Source of the DNA: an uncultured Christensenella sp.
GTDB taxonomy: Bacteria > Bacillota > Clostridia > Christensenellales > UBA1242
Assembly (NCBI GenBank): GCA_905212505.1
Contig: CAJMEO010000012.1
Span: 1 to 9,885, forward strand
DNA: 9,885 nucleotides
Direction: 5' to 3'
Part shown: piece by piece, positions 1 to 6,966 of the stretch
Layout of the letters: each line of letters starts with the position of its first letter
Position numbering within the stretch: position 1 is the stretch's first letter
Notes under the pieces: generated by a model
Database searches by the model: none
What the model saw: only the letters and a program-made list of their open reading frames with translations
Told to the model about the DNA's origin: nothing
Translations under genes and position numbers: made by a program

Positions 1-73
1 AAAACAAAAAATCCACTAAAAGCAAAAGGAAATTCTTTCGAATTTCCTTTTTAAAGCAGTGGATTTTTGTTTT
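1..73 (-). terminator. Nested hairpin terminator of the minus-strand envelope gene
   Basis: Two nested inverted repeats. The inner one pairs 24-35 with 40-51 (12 perfect base pairs). Read on the minus strand it has a GAAA tetraloop closed by C-G, a very stable GNRA-type loop. The outer one pairs ATCCACT (11-17) with AGTGGAT (58-64) and continues through A/T tracts (1-10 and 65-73) with one extra A on the left. The outer arm overlaps the TAA stop (72-74). T-rich tracts follow on the minus strand, so it fits an intrinsic terminator. Because the outer arms are A- and T-rich on both sides, it could also stop transcription arriving from the left. Confidence 0.8.
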
Positions 74-2813
74 ATACGGTTGGGATTAAATCTTTAAGCC
101 CTTGCAAAATGTTAAGATAAGAATTATCGTCAATTACAGTGCTTTCATTTTCAAGCAATGCTTTCTTTTCAGAAATATAATTAGTGATTGCTGTTTTTTC
201 GCTTCCTTCTGGAATGCTTGAATAATCAACTTCGCTTAATATATTGCTTAAAATTTTGTTTGTGAACATCACAGGGAATGAGCCTGTATTTTTTATTTTA
301 TTCAAACTTGATGACAAGGCAATTATGTCAACAGATTGAATATCTGAAGGGTTTAAAGTTTCAAGACTTTCAATTTCAGCGTTAATGACATCCATGCTAT
401 CAAACAATTTTTGAATAGTGTTGTTTTCAATTATAAAGTTTCTTGAATTTTCAAGAGCAGTTTTAATTCCATGTTCGGTAGTAGCTTCGCTTATTGCCTT
501 ATTAACAGCATAAGTTATACAGCCTTTTTCAACACAATAGGTTAGAGTTTCATTGGAAGCACGATTATTTATTCTTGCTATGATATTTTCATAGAACAAT
601 GTATTTGCCACATCTTGATTTTTTGCGATAGTTAATGCTTCAATCAATAGAGGTTGCATTTTTTTGCTGAAAATTTTGCTATTTTCATCTTGCTCAACAG
701 CATCAAATTTTTTGCAAATTTCAATAAGTTTTTCTGCGTTTGCTTTGTTATCGGTTGTTAGATTAATATTTTTGAAATTTAACAATTCCTTAATTAATGG
801 TTGAAGACTTGTTAACTCTTTTTCCCACTCAACTTTTGTTAGGCTTGCATTGGTTAGGTCTGTATCAGAAATTTTCAAAATGTCAAGGGCGCCAGCAAAA
901 TCAGATAAGTTGCTTTTATTGTTTTCAAGAATGTCGTTATAAATTGGTCTTATTTCACCACCAAATAATTTGGTAAGTTCAAAGTTGTCAAACATTTTGC
1001 CCAATTTTGTGAAATCAATCTTTTCTAAATTGATTCCAGATTTGATTTCGTTATAGAAATATTTAATTTCGTCAAAAGATTTTGAAATTTGATTTAACTC
1101 GGTTTCCCAAACATCAACATCACTTAGGTTGTCAATTACATTGTTAAGATTTATTGTTAATGAGCCCAAACTATTTTTAAGTTCGCTTTTAACAACATCT
1201 AGTAAGTCAGAATATTGTTGATTAGATAAAATTTCAGGGTCTTTAAATGAATCTAAAATTTTGCCAACATAACTAAATGAATTTTTTGTGATATACATAT
1301 TGCTGTTCAAATCTAATGTTTTAATGCCATTAATTGCATTTGAAACAAGATTTGAAATATAATCTGTTGCTTTTTCTTTGGTTATTTCATTGCTAACATA
1401 GGTTTTCCCCAAAGCTTTAAACAAGCCAGAGAATGCACCATCAACTAAAACTGGTGAAATATCTTTCACGAAATCAAGGCTGATTATAGGATTAATTAAC
1501 GTTGATGCAAAATCTTCTTCTGTGTTCTTTATCAAATTTAGATAATCGTTGGTTTTTAAATTTGTGTTAGATTTAATAGAGTTATAAACAGGTGTTAAAA
1601 TTCCGTTATTATTAACAACCTTCAAACTTGAAAGGGTGCTGTTTAGAATTGTTTTTATCAAACTAAAATCATAATTTTGTAAAACATTTAAAGCATGCGT
1701 TATTAAATATTTTTTAACTTCGTCATTTTTTATTTCTTCAGGAAGTTGAATAAGGGAATTTGGATCTTCATTATTTAAAACCTGATCAATTACAATCGGA
1801 AGCACTGTGTTTCCAACAGCAGTTAAAAATTTAACTTCAAAAACTTTGTTAATAATATTGTCTGTTTTGTCTAGAAATTCCTGCATTTCTTTTTGAGTTA
1901 GCGATTCTTTATCAAAATATGATTGGATATCTAACATATCTTGATAAACCATCATAACTGTTGTTAAATCATCAAGCAGTTTAACTTCAGTTCCGTTTAT
2001 TTTTGTTTTTGTTAGAGTGTTAAAAGCCGTGTTTCCAATTGCTTCCATGCCTATAATTCTTGTGATATTAATTCCGACATTTCCCTTGTATGTTTCAACA
2101 ATAGCCTTGCTTGTTTCTTCGCCCAAAAGTGTGTCTAATAATGATTTTTCATTAGTGTTTTCGCCACTGTCGGCATAAAGCATAATGCTGGCAGTGCTTC
2201 CACTCATTTTTATATCATTTAATTTCATAACTGCGCTTCCAAGCCCAAAAAGAGGAACCATTGTTGCAAAAATTGCAATCAAGCCAATAACAAGACCACA
2301 AGCCATGCCCAAAAGACGACGTTTTTTTGGTTTTATAACTTTTCCTTGAGCATTAACAGGTTTCTTTTTGTGTGCTTTGCAAATCATAACGATTAAATTT
2401 ATTGGTAAAGAAATTATAAACACAACAATTTTGATTGCCCAAAACAATATCACGAAAATAAAAGGTGAAGCTATCAAACTTGGAAGTGTTAATATAACAT
2501 CTTTTAAATTTGGATATGTTGTAATTGCATTTGCAATTTCAGCATTAGACTCTATTAAAGCAATTATATAATCACCAAGTGTTGCACAGACGGTTCCATT
2601 TGCTTGAAGATTAAAACTTGTTATGTCAAATTGTAATACTATTGTGGTGAGAGAACTTGTTACTATTATCAAAACAATAACAAGAACAAGATTATAAATT
2701 CCGCTTGCCAAACTTTTTTTGAAACCAACAATTAAGCCATATAAAACGCCAATCACCACAAAGGCGAGCATCATAATGCTTATCACTAAACTTATAGTAG
2801 CAAAGATATTCAT
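72..2813 (-). CDS. Large membrane protein with CvpA-like N-terminal domain and long helical extension
   Basis: A 913-residue protein. Four hydrophobic segments lie near the N-terminus, at about residues 5-29, 39-61, 113-146 and 167-190. The order resembles the CvpA family: a glycine-rich GVLYGLIVGFKKS stretch after the first helix, and a basic KKRRLLG followed by a GLVIGL helix at the fourth. CvpA itself is about 160-200 residues and is linked to colicin V production and envelope integrity. Here it is followed by about 700 residues without clear membrane segments. These are rich in predicted amphipathic helices and in Asn, Lys, Glu and Ile. Four weak repeats of about 50-70 residues can be aligned by eye (residues 283-346, 565-629, 659-727, 807-859). 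The start is an ATG with AGGAG six bases upstream. The gene diverges from rplM and has its own promoter and terminator. The extension probably lies on one face of the membrane as a long helical stalk or scaffold; which face is not clear. Function is unknown. The CvpA link is by pattern only. Confidence 0.85.
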   Translation of the reverse strand: MNIFATISLVISIMMLAFVVIGVLYGLIVGFKKSLASGIYNLVLVIVLIIVTSSLTTIVLQFDITSFNLQANGTVCATLGDYIIALIESNAEIANAITTYPNLKDVILTLPSLIASPFIFVILFWAIKIVVFIISLPINLIVMICKAHKKKPVNAQGKVIKPKKRRLLGMACGLVIGLIAIFATMVPLFGLGSAVMKLNDIKMSGSTASIMLYADSGENTNEKSLLDTLLGEETSKAIVETYKGNVGINITRIIGMEAIGNTAFNTLTKTKINGTEVKLLDDLTTVMMVYQDMLDIQSYFDKESLTQKEMQEFLDKTDNIINKVFEVKFLTAVGNTVLPIVIDQVLNNEDPNSLIQLPEEIKNDEVKKYLITHALNVLQNYDFSLIKTILNSTLSSLKVVNNNGILTPVYNSIKSNTNLKTNDYLNLIKNTEEDFASTLINPIISLDFVKDISPVLVDGAFSGLFKALGKTYVSNEITKEKATDYISNLVSNAINGIKTLDLNSNMYITKNSFSYVGKILDSFKDPEILSNQQYSDLLDVVKSELKNSLGSLTINLNNVIDNLSDVDVWETELNQISKSFDEIKYFYNEIKSGINLEKIDFTKLGKMFDNFELTKLFGGEIRPIYNDILENNKSNLSDFAGALDILKISDTDLTNASLTKVEWEKELTSLQPLIKELLNFKNINLTTDNKANAEKLIEICKKFDAVEQDENSKIFSKKMQPLLIEALTIAKNQDVANTLFYENIIARINNRASNETLTYCVEKGCITYAVNKAISEATTEHGIKTALENSRNFIIENNTIQKLFDSMDVINAEIESLETLNPSDIQSVDIIALSSSLNKIKNTGSFPVMFTNKILSNILSEVDYSSIPEGSEKTAITNYISEKKALLENESTVIDDNSYLNILQGLKDLIPTV

Positions 2814-2819
2814 AAAAAA

Positions 2820-2859
2820 CTCCTATTTAATAATTTTTACCCATTTATATATAATTATA
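2820..2859 (-). promoter_or_regulatory. Extended -10 promoter and ribosome binding site of the large membrane protein gene
   Basis: Read on the minus strand, TGTTATAAT gives a perfect -10 (2854-2859) with a TG extension. No good -35 is seen 17 bases upstream, where the sequence is TTCTTT; extended -10 promoters can work without one. The Shine-Dalgarno AGGAG is at 2820-2824, six bases before the ATG. Confidence 0.6.
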
Positions 2860-2986
2860 ACAAATAAAACTTAATAAAAGAAACGATTTTAATAAGAAAA
2901 TAATTTTAACCAATAATTTATGTTTAGTTTGACAAAATAAAACTAAAAATTTAGCGATAAATTTGAAAATAATTTTAATTTTTCGC

Positions 2987-3015
2987 TTGACAATTGTGTT
3001 GTTTAGTTGTAAAAT
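2987..3015 (+). promoter_or_regulatory. Consensus sigma-70/SigA-type promoter of rplM-rpsI
   Basis: A perfect -35 TTGACA (2987-2992), a 17-base spacer, and a -10 TAAAAT (3010-3015), one mismatch from consensus. Transcription should begin near 3022, giving a leader of about 67 bases. This is as expected for a strongly expressed ribosomal protein operon. Confidence 0.85.
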
Positions 3016-3028
3016 AGGCTAGTATTAA

Positions 3029-3061
3029 AATTTATTTTGAATTAGCCCCTTAAAATAAGTT
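3029..3061 (+). promoter_or_regulatory. Possible leader hairpin ahead of rplM (L13-leader position)
   Basis: TTATTTT (3032-3038) can pair with AAAATAA (3052-3058), extendable outward by a G-U and two A-U pairs, with a 13-base loop that includes GCCCC. It lies between the predicted transcription start and the GGAGGA ribosome binding site (3080-3085). Many Bacillota have a structured, probably autoregulatory L13 leader at this position. This hairpin is A-U only and weak, and I could not confirm that it matches that family. Confidence 0.3.
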
Positions 3062-3088
3062 GAAAATCACAAAAATTTTGGAGGAATT

Positions 3089-3532
3089 ATGAAATCTTAT
3101 ATGGCAAATCCTTCAACTGTGGAAAGAAAATGGTATGTTATTGATGCAACAAACATTCCAATGGGAAGACTAGCAAGTCAAGTTGCAGCAATTCTTCGTG
3201 GAAAAAACAAACCAACATTCACACCACACGTTGACACTGGGGATTATGTTATTATTATTAATAGTAACGATGTTAAATTAACTGGCAAAAAATTAGAACA
3301 AAAAATGTATCGTCATCACACTGGATATATTGGTAATATGAAAGAAGAAAACTATGCAAAACTTATGAGTGAAAGAAGTGATTTTGCAATTACTTTGGCT
3401 GTTAAAGGAATGTTGCCAAAATCTAATATGGGAAGACAAATGCTAAAAAGACTATTTGTTTATAAAGACGCAAATCATGGTCATGAAGCACAAAAACCAC
3501 AAACTTTAGTTTTAAAGGAGGCAAATAGATAA
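3089..3532 (+). CDS. rplM: 50S ribosomal protein L13 (uL13)
   Basis: Ribosomal protein L13 binds 23S rRNA early in large-subunit assembly. The 147-residue product has the usual length and family blocks in order: a Firmicutes-type MKSYMANP start, KWYVIDA (15-20), GRLAS (26-30), [17 protein letters not shown] (38-54), KLTGKKL (63-69), YRHHTGY (74-80), then [16 protein letters not shown] (104-119) and [14 protein letters not shown] (125-138). The ATG has GGAGGA four to five bases upstream. It is the first gene of a two-gene operon with rpsI, two bases away. The promoter is near-consensus and the pair ends at a hairpin terminator, so the operon is transcribed on its own here rather than read from upstream translation genes. 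Confidence 0.99.
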   Translation: MKSYMANPSTVERKWYVIDATNIPMGRLASQVAAILRGKNKPTFTPHVDTGDYVIIINSNDVKLTGKKLEQKMYRHHTGYIGNMKEENYAKLMSERSDFAITLAVKGMLPKSNMGRQMLKRLFVYKDANHGHEAQKPQTLVLKEANR

Positions 3533-3534
3533 TT

Positions 3535-3954
3535 ATGGCAGTTACAAAAAAAGCAAAAGCAGACAAAACACTTGCACCTTTAAATGTTGGAAGAAGAAAA
3601 TCTTCTGTTGCTCGTGTTAGAGTTACTAACGGAACAGGGAAAATTACAATTAACAAAAAAGATTTAAATGAATATTTTTCATTAGAAACTTTAAAACAAA
3701 TTGTTAAACAACCACTTGTTTTAACAAACACAACAGATAAAGTTGATGTTTTGGTTAACGTTTGTGGCGGGGGATTGACTGGTCAAGCTGGTGCAATTCG
3801 TCACGGCATTGCAAGAGGGCTTGTTATTCTTGATGAAACATACAAACCAGAACTTAAAAAAGCAGGTTTCTTAACAAGAGATGCAAGAGTTAAAGAAAGA
3901 AAAAAATATGGTTTGAAAAAAGCAAGAAAAGCTCCACAATTCAGCAAAAGATAG
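3535..3954 (+). CDS. rpsI: 30S ribosomal protein S9 (uS9)
   Basis: Ribosomal protein S9 sits in the head of the small subunit, and its C-terminal tail reaches the P-site tRNA. The 139-residue product shows [10 protein letters not shown] (19-28), the glycine-rich [19 protein letters not shown] (78-96), [14 protein letters not shown] (113-126) and the invariant C-terminal QFSKR (135-139), so the functional tail is intact. The N-terminus is slightly extended with lysines. It follows the rplM stop by two bases. The Shine-Dalgarno AAAGGAGG (3514-3521) lies inside the end of rplM, a long 13 bases from the ATG. A stop codon at 3526-3528 rules out a start much further upstream, though an ATT at 3532 would be better spaced. 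Translational coupling to rplM is likely. Confidence 0.99.
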   Translation: MAVTKKAKADKTLAPLNVGRRKSSVARVRVTNGTGKITINKKDLNEYFSLETLKQIVKQPLVLTNTTDKVDVLVNVCGGGLTGQAGAIRHGIARGLVILDETYKPELKKAGFLTRDARVKERKKYGLKKARKAPQFSKR

Positions 3955-3970
3955 AATTTTATTCAAAAAC

Positions 3971-4000
3971 AAAACAATCCAATTATTTGGGTTGTTTTTT
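3971..4000 (+). terminator. Rho-independent terminator of rplM-rpsI
   Basis: AAAACAATCC (3971-3980) pairs with GGGTTGTTTT (3989-3998), ten pairs including one U-G, around an eight-base loop. The 3' arm runs into a T tract. It lies 17 bases after the rpsI stop. Confidence 0.9.
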
Positions 4001-4043
4001 ATAAAATTTATTAATTTTGTTTAGTATTTTTTTTGTTATTTGA

Positions 4044-4061
4044 TATAATAAAAAAAGAGGT
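4044..4061 (+). promoter_or_regulatory. Extended -10 promoter and ribosome binding site of trxB
   Basis: TGATATAAT (4041-4049) gives a perfect TATAAT at 4044-4049 with a TG extension. The -35 position (4021-4026, TTAGTA) is weak. Transcription would begin near 4056, almost at the AGAGG ribosome binding site (4056-4060), so the leader would be only about ten bases. The hexamer is convincing; the very short leader lowers confidence. Confidence 0.55.
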
Positions 4062-4066
4062 AAAAT

Positions 4067-4975
4067 ATGTTGGATGTGATTATTATTGGTGGTGGACCAA
4101 GTGGAATTACGGCAGGGATTTATGCAAAAAGAAGTGGGCTTGATGCCATTATTATTGAAAAAAGTAATGTGGGTGGACAGGTTATTAACACCTATGAAAT
4201 AAAAAATTTCCCATCATACACTAACATTTCTGGGGCTGATTTTTGCATGAAACTTTATGAGCAAGCCGACTATAACGGATTAAAGATTGTGAATGATGAA
4301 GTTGTTTCATGTGATTTCACCAAAAAAGAAAAAGTTGTTAAAACTGCAAATGCTGAATATAAAGCCAAAAGCGTTATTATATGCTGTGGAACAAAACCAA
4401 GAACGCTTGGAATTGAAAATGAGCAAAAATTTATCGGAAGAGGAATAAGTTTTTGCGCTCTTTGTGATGGAAATTTTTTTAAAGACAAAACTGTTTGTGT
4501 TGTTGGTGGTGGCGACAGCGCAATGGAAGATGCGATTTATCTTGGTGGCATTTGCAAAAAAGTTTGGGTTTTGAACAGGTCAAAAGTTTTGAGGGCACAA
4601 AACATTTTGCAAGAAAGTTTGAAAAAAAATATAGAGCAAAACCATAATATTGAAATTTTGTTTAATGCAAAAGTTCAAAAACTTTATGGCGAAAATGCTT
4701 TAAGTGCGATTGACGTTGATGTTGATGGGGAAATTAAAAATTTGAATGTTGATGGAGTTTTTTTGGCTATTGGAAGTGACCCAGACACAAAAATTTTTGA
4801 AGGGCAAATCAACCTTGACGATCACGGATATATTTTGGTTGACAACAAACTTCAAACGAATATTGAAGGTGTTTTTGCTGGTGGAGATTGCACTCAAAAG
4901 TTAATCAGACAAATAATAACAGCATGTGCAGACGGTGCGGTTTGTGCAACAAATGCAAATTCTTTTTTGAAATAA
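4067..4975 (+). CDS. trxB: Thioredoxin reductase (NAD(P)H, FAD-dependent)
   Basis: A cytoplasmic flavoenzyme that passes electrons from a nicotinamide cofactor through FAD and a CxxC disulfide to thioredoxin. The 302 residues match the usual low-molecular-weight length of about 300-320. In order: FAD-binding GGGPSG (8-13), GGQ near 36-38, redox CALC (130-133) followed by D, nicotinamide-binding GGGDSAMEDA (147-156), and C-terminal FAD motif FAGGDC (270-275) with RQI at 281-283. The NADPH 2'-phosphate signature, normally HRRxxxR, is NRSKVLR (170-176) here. The outer arginines are kept but H and the middle R are changed, so cofactor preference may differ. ATG with AGAGG six bases upstream. It leads a same-strand run with the next two genes, with no terminator seen before ung ends. 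Confidence 0.95.
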   Translation: MLDVIIIGGGPSGITAGIYAKRSGLDAIIIEKSNVGGQVINTYEIKNFPSYTNISGADFCMKLYEQADYNGLKIVNDEVVSCDFTKKEKVVKTANAEYKAKSVIICCGTKPRTLGIENEQKFIGRGISFCALCDGNFFKDKTVCVVGGGDSAMEDAIYLGGICKKVWVLNRSKVLRAQNILQESLKKNIEQNHNIEILFNAKVQKLYGENALSAIDVDVDGEIKNLNVDGVFLAIGSDPDTKIFEGQINLDDHGYILVDNKLQTNIEGVFAGGDCTQKLIRQIITACADGAVCATNANSFLK

Positions 4976-5027
4976 AAATAAAAAAAATTTATAGTCTTTT
5001 TAACCTTTTTTTTGCATAAAATTTTGT

Positions 5028-5462
5028 ATGAAAAAAGATGTAAAAATAGAAAATCAAAACACAATTTTAAAATCAATATTTTTTAAAAACAGAATTTGTT
5101 TGAGTGAGCAAAATGACGTCAATAAATTTATTGAAAGATTGTCTGAAATTCTTTATAAATTGTCTTATTCTTGTGTTTGGGATGGAAAACTTGCAATTGG
5201 GGGAGCATACCATAAAAACCAATACAACTCTATTAAAAAGGGATTTTTACATAAAAAAAGCGAAGTTTTGTGCTTAAAAAACGTAAAAATTTGTGATTTT
5301 GGTGAAATAATTAAACAAAATTTGTGCAATTATGGGATTTATTTTTACACAAAAAAAGGCAAGGAATTTATTAAAATCTTTTGTGGAAATGGATTTTTAA
5401 TTGAAAAAACAATTCAAAATTATATTGAAAAACACTTTAAAGAGAAGTTAATTAAGGGATGA
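5028..5462 (+). CDS. Unrecognised 144-residue basic, cysteine-containing protein
   Basis: I do not recognise this family. The product is lysine-rich, with no signal peptide or membrane segment. It has six scattered cysteines (24, 49, 82, 89, 100, 119) that do not form a CxxC metal-binding pair. The middle reads as short beta strands around WDGKLAIGGAY (51-61), and the C-terminus looks helical. It is likely real: it fills the gap between trxB and ung on the same strand, ends four bases before ung, and has the same AT-rich base use as its neighbours. The ATG is the only one in frame, but no Shine-Dalgarno sequence precedes it. A weak -10-like CATAAA (5015-5020) lies at the right distance for a transcript beginning at or next to the ATG. 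It may be leaderless, or read from trxB. Confidence 0.7.
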   Translation: MKKDVKIENQNTILKSIFFKNRICLSEQNDVNKFIERLSEILYKLSYSCVWDGKLAIGGAYHKNQYNSIKKGFLHKKSEVLCLKNVKICDFGEIIKQNLCNYGIYFYTKKGKEFIKIFCGNGFLIEKTIQNYIEKHFKEKLIKG

Positions 5463-5466
5463 ACAT

Positions 5467-6135
5467 ATGATAAGATTATCACAAAACTGGTATGAAATTT
5501 TAGGGCAAGAATTTGAAAAAGATTACTTTAAAAATCTTCAAAAGTTTTTGGATGAAGAATATGCAAAATTCACTGTATATCCAAAAGCTGAAAACATTTT
5601 TAATGCACTAAATCTTGTGAAGTTTGAAAATGTAAAAGTTGTTGTTTTGGGGCAAGACCCATATCATGAGCCAGGTCAAGCACATGGGCTTGCTTTTTCG
5701 GTTGAAAGTGGGCTTTTGCCACCATCGCTTCAAAACATTTATAAAGAAATTAAAACTGAATTTGGCTTTGAGATGAGCAAAACTAATGGAAATTTATCTT
5801 CGTGGGCAAAACAGGGTGTTTTGTTGTTAAACACGGTTTTGACGGTGAGAAAGGGTTTGGCAAATTCACACAAAGATAAAGGCTGGGAAATTTTGACATC
5901 TAAAATTATTGAAAAGCTTAACGAAAGACAAAACCCCATTGTGTTTTTGCTTTGGGGAAATCAAGCAAAAAAAATTGGCGAAAAAATAACAAATAAAAAT
6001 CATTTCGTGTTGTCGTGTGCTCATCCAAGCCCACTTAGTGCATATAATGGGTTTTTTGGGTGTGGGCACTTTTTAAAAGCGAACGAGTTTTTAAAAAATC
6101 TTGGACAAAAGCAAATAGATTGGCAAATTTTATAG
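5467..6135 (+). CDS. ung: Uracil-DNA glycosylase, family 1
   Basis: Removes uracil from DNA, produced by cytosine deamination or dUMP incorporation, as the first step of base excision repair. The 222 residues match family length. All catalytic elements are present: GQDPYH (62-67) with the water-activating Asp64, the uracil-stacking Phe77 in GLAF, the uracil-contacting Asn122 in LLLN, and the HPSPLS loop (186-191) with the catalytic His186. PPSLQNI (85-91) and LLWGNQA (161-167) are also typical. ATG with AAGGGA (5454-5459) seven bases upstream, lying in the end of the preceding gene. It starts four bases after that gene's stop, so they are probably co-transcribed. No clear terminator is seen in 6136-6212. 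Confidence 0.98.
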   Translation: MIRLSQNWYEILGQEFEKDYFKNLQKFLDEEYAKFTVYPKAENIFNALNLVKFENVKVVVLGQDPYHEPGQAHGLAFSVESGLLPPSLQNIYKEIKTEFGFEMSKTNGNLSSWAKQGVLLLNTVLTVRKGLANSHKDKGWEILTSKIIEKLNERQNPIVFLLWGNQAKKIGEKITNKNHFVLSCAHPSPLSAYNGFFGCGHFLKANEFLKNLGQKQIDWQIL

Positions 6136-6212
6136 AAAAACTGAGCGAATTCAAGCAAATTTATGTGTAATGTAAAAAATTAAACAAATCGATTATAAAA
6201 TTTTAATGCCTA

Positions 6213-6260
6213 TTGATTTTTAATTTTTGGTGTGATATAATATCAAAAATTTTTTGGGAG
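6213..6260 (+). promoter_or_regulatory. Promoter and ribosome binding site of the DUF2726-like gene
   Basis: TTGATT (-35, 6213-6218), a 17-base spacer, and TATAAT (-10, 6236-6241) with a TG extension (6233-6234). Shine-Dalgarno GGGAG is at 6256-6260, six bases before the ATG at 6267. An in-frame TTG at 6213 coincides with the -35 box, so it cannot be the true start if this promoter is used. Confidence 0.8.
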
Positions 6261-6266
6261 AATGAT

Positions 6267-6806
6267 ATGAGTGAAACTTTATTGGCTGTTTTAATATTGT
6301 TAACATTTGTGGTTTTGGCATGTGTTGTTTATTTTGTTATTAAAAAAATGGAAGCAAAAAGACTTGCAAAAAACAAAAAAGCTAAGTTTGATGACAAACC
6401 AAGGCTTAAATTAAATTTACCTTTTTTGTCTAAGCAAGAGGTTAAATTTTTGGCGGTGTTTCAAAACTCACTTCCAAGTGAATATGTGGCATTCCCTAAG
6501 GTTGTTATGAGTTCTATCGTAAAACCCGATGGTTCTTTGGTGGTTTATAATGAAATTGAACACAACATTTTGGATGTTGTTGTGTTTTTGAAAACAAACA
6601 TGCAACCAGTGATGGTTGTTGATTTAATTGACCCATCAAAGGGGGATAAAACAATAACTCAAATGGGAGAATACACAAAAAAGGGCCTAACAAGTGTTAA
6701 AGTTCCAATATTGTCAATAACTCTTGACCACGACTTTGAAAAAGTTGAACTTTTGAATAAGTTTTTAGAAACCATGGACCCTGTTAATTTGGCAAAAATA
6801 AAATAG
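6267..6806 (+). CDS. Membrane-anchored protein with DUF2726-like domain
   Basis: A 179-residue protein. One N-terminal membrane helix (about residues 4-26) is followed by a strongly basic stretch (27-48), which predicts a cytoplasmic C-terminal domain. From about residue 52 the pattern resembles DUF2726, a family related to the PD-(D/E)XK nuclease fold: LSKQEVKF (54-61), LPSEYVAFPKV (69-79), ILDVVVF (101-107), PVMVVDLIDPS (114-124) and GLTSVKVPIL (140-149). The family usually has an ELD-type acidic motif near the last strand. Here it reads VDLID, so the acidic residues are shifted or substituted and nuclease activity is uncertain. The ATG at 6267 has a good Shine-Dalgarno and lies just after a strong promoter; the longer TTG reading is rejected. 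It is a single-gene unit between its own promoter and terminator. The family assignment comes from pattern memory and needs a profile search. Confidence 0.8.
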   Translation: MSETLLAVLILLTFVVLACVVYFVIKKMEAKRLAKNKKAKFDDKPRLKLNLPFLSKQEVKFLAVFQNSLPSEYVAFPKVVMSSIVKPDGSLVVYNEIEHNILDVVVFLKTNMQPVMVVDLIDPSKGDKTITQMGEYTKKGLTSVKVPILSITLDHDFEKVELLNKFLETMDPVNLAKIK

Positions 6807-6827
6807 AGCACAAAAAACAAATTTGTT

Positions 6828-6858
6828 AAAGTCACAAAAAATTTTTGTGGCTTTTTTT
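6828..6858 (+). terminator. Rho-independent terminator after the DUF2726-like gene
   Basis: AAAGTCACAAA (6828-6838) pairs with TTTGTGGCTTT (6844-6854), including one U-G pair, around a short A/T loop, followed by a T tract. It lies 21 bases after the stop. Confidence 0.88.
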
Positions 6859-6887
6859 GTATATTTTTATAATTTGTTGAAAATTGT

Positions 6888-6960
6888 TTGACAAGACTTT
6901 TCGCTTTTATTAAAATATTAATAAATATTTGAAAATTAACGCAAAATATAATCAAGGGGA
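6888..6960 (+). promoter_or_regulatory. Consensus promoter and ribosome binding site of the large surface protein gene
   Basis: A perfect TTGACA (6888-6893), a 17-base spacer, and TAAAAT (6911-6916), the same box pair and spacing as the rplM promoter. Transcription should begin near 6923. Shine-Dalgarno AAGGGGA (6954-6960) lies six bases before a GTG start at 6967. Confidence 0.85.
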
Positions 6961-6966
6961 AAAGCT

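Noticed and set aside
2929..2962. Second TTGACA (2929-2934) upstream of rplM as an extra promoter
   Set aside because: No acceptable -10 is found 16-18 bases downstream; the site at 2987-3015 is far better.
3423..3731. Minus-strand open frame across rplM and rpsI, and other antisense frames over trxB, ung and the surface gene
   Set aside because: They overlap strongly supported genes and lack ribosome binding sites and recognisable motifs.
4976..5027. Terminator between trxB and the next gene
   Set aside because: The stretch is made of A and T runs but has no stable GC-containing hairpin.
6213..6266. TTG start 18 codons upstream of the DUF2726-like gene
   Set aside because: The TTG coincides with the -35 box of a good promoter and would lie upstream of the transcription start. 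The ATG at 6267 has a well-placed Shine-Dalgarno.
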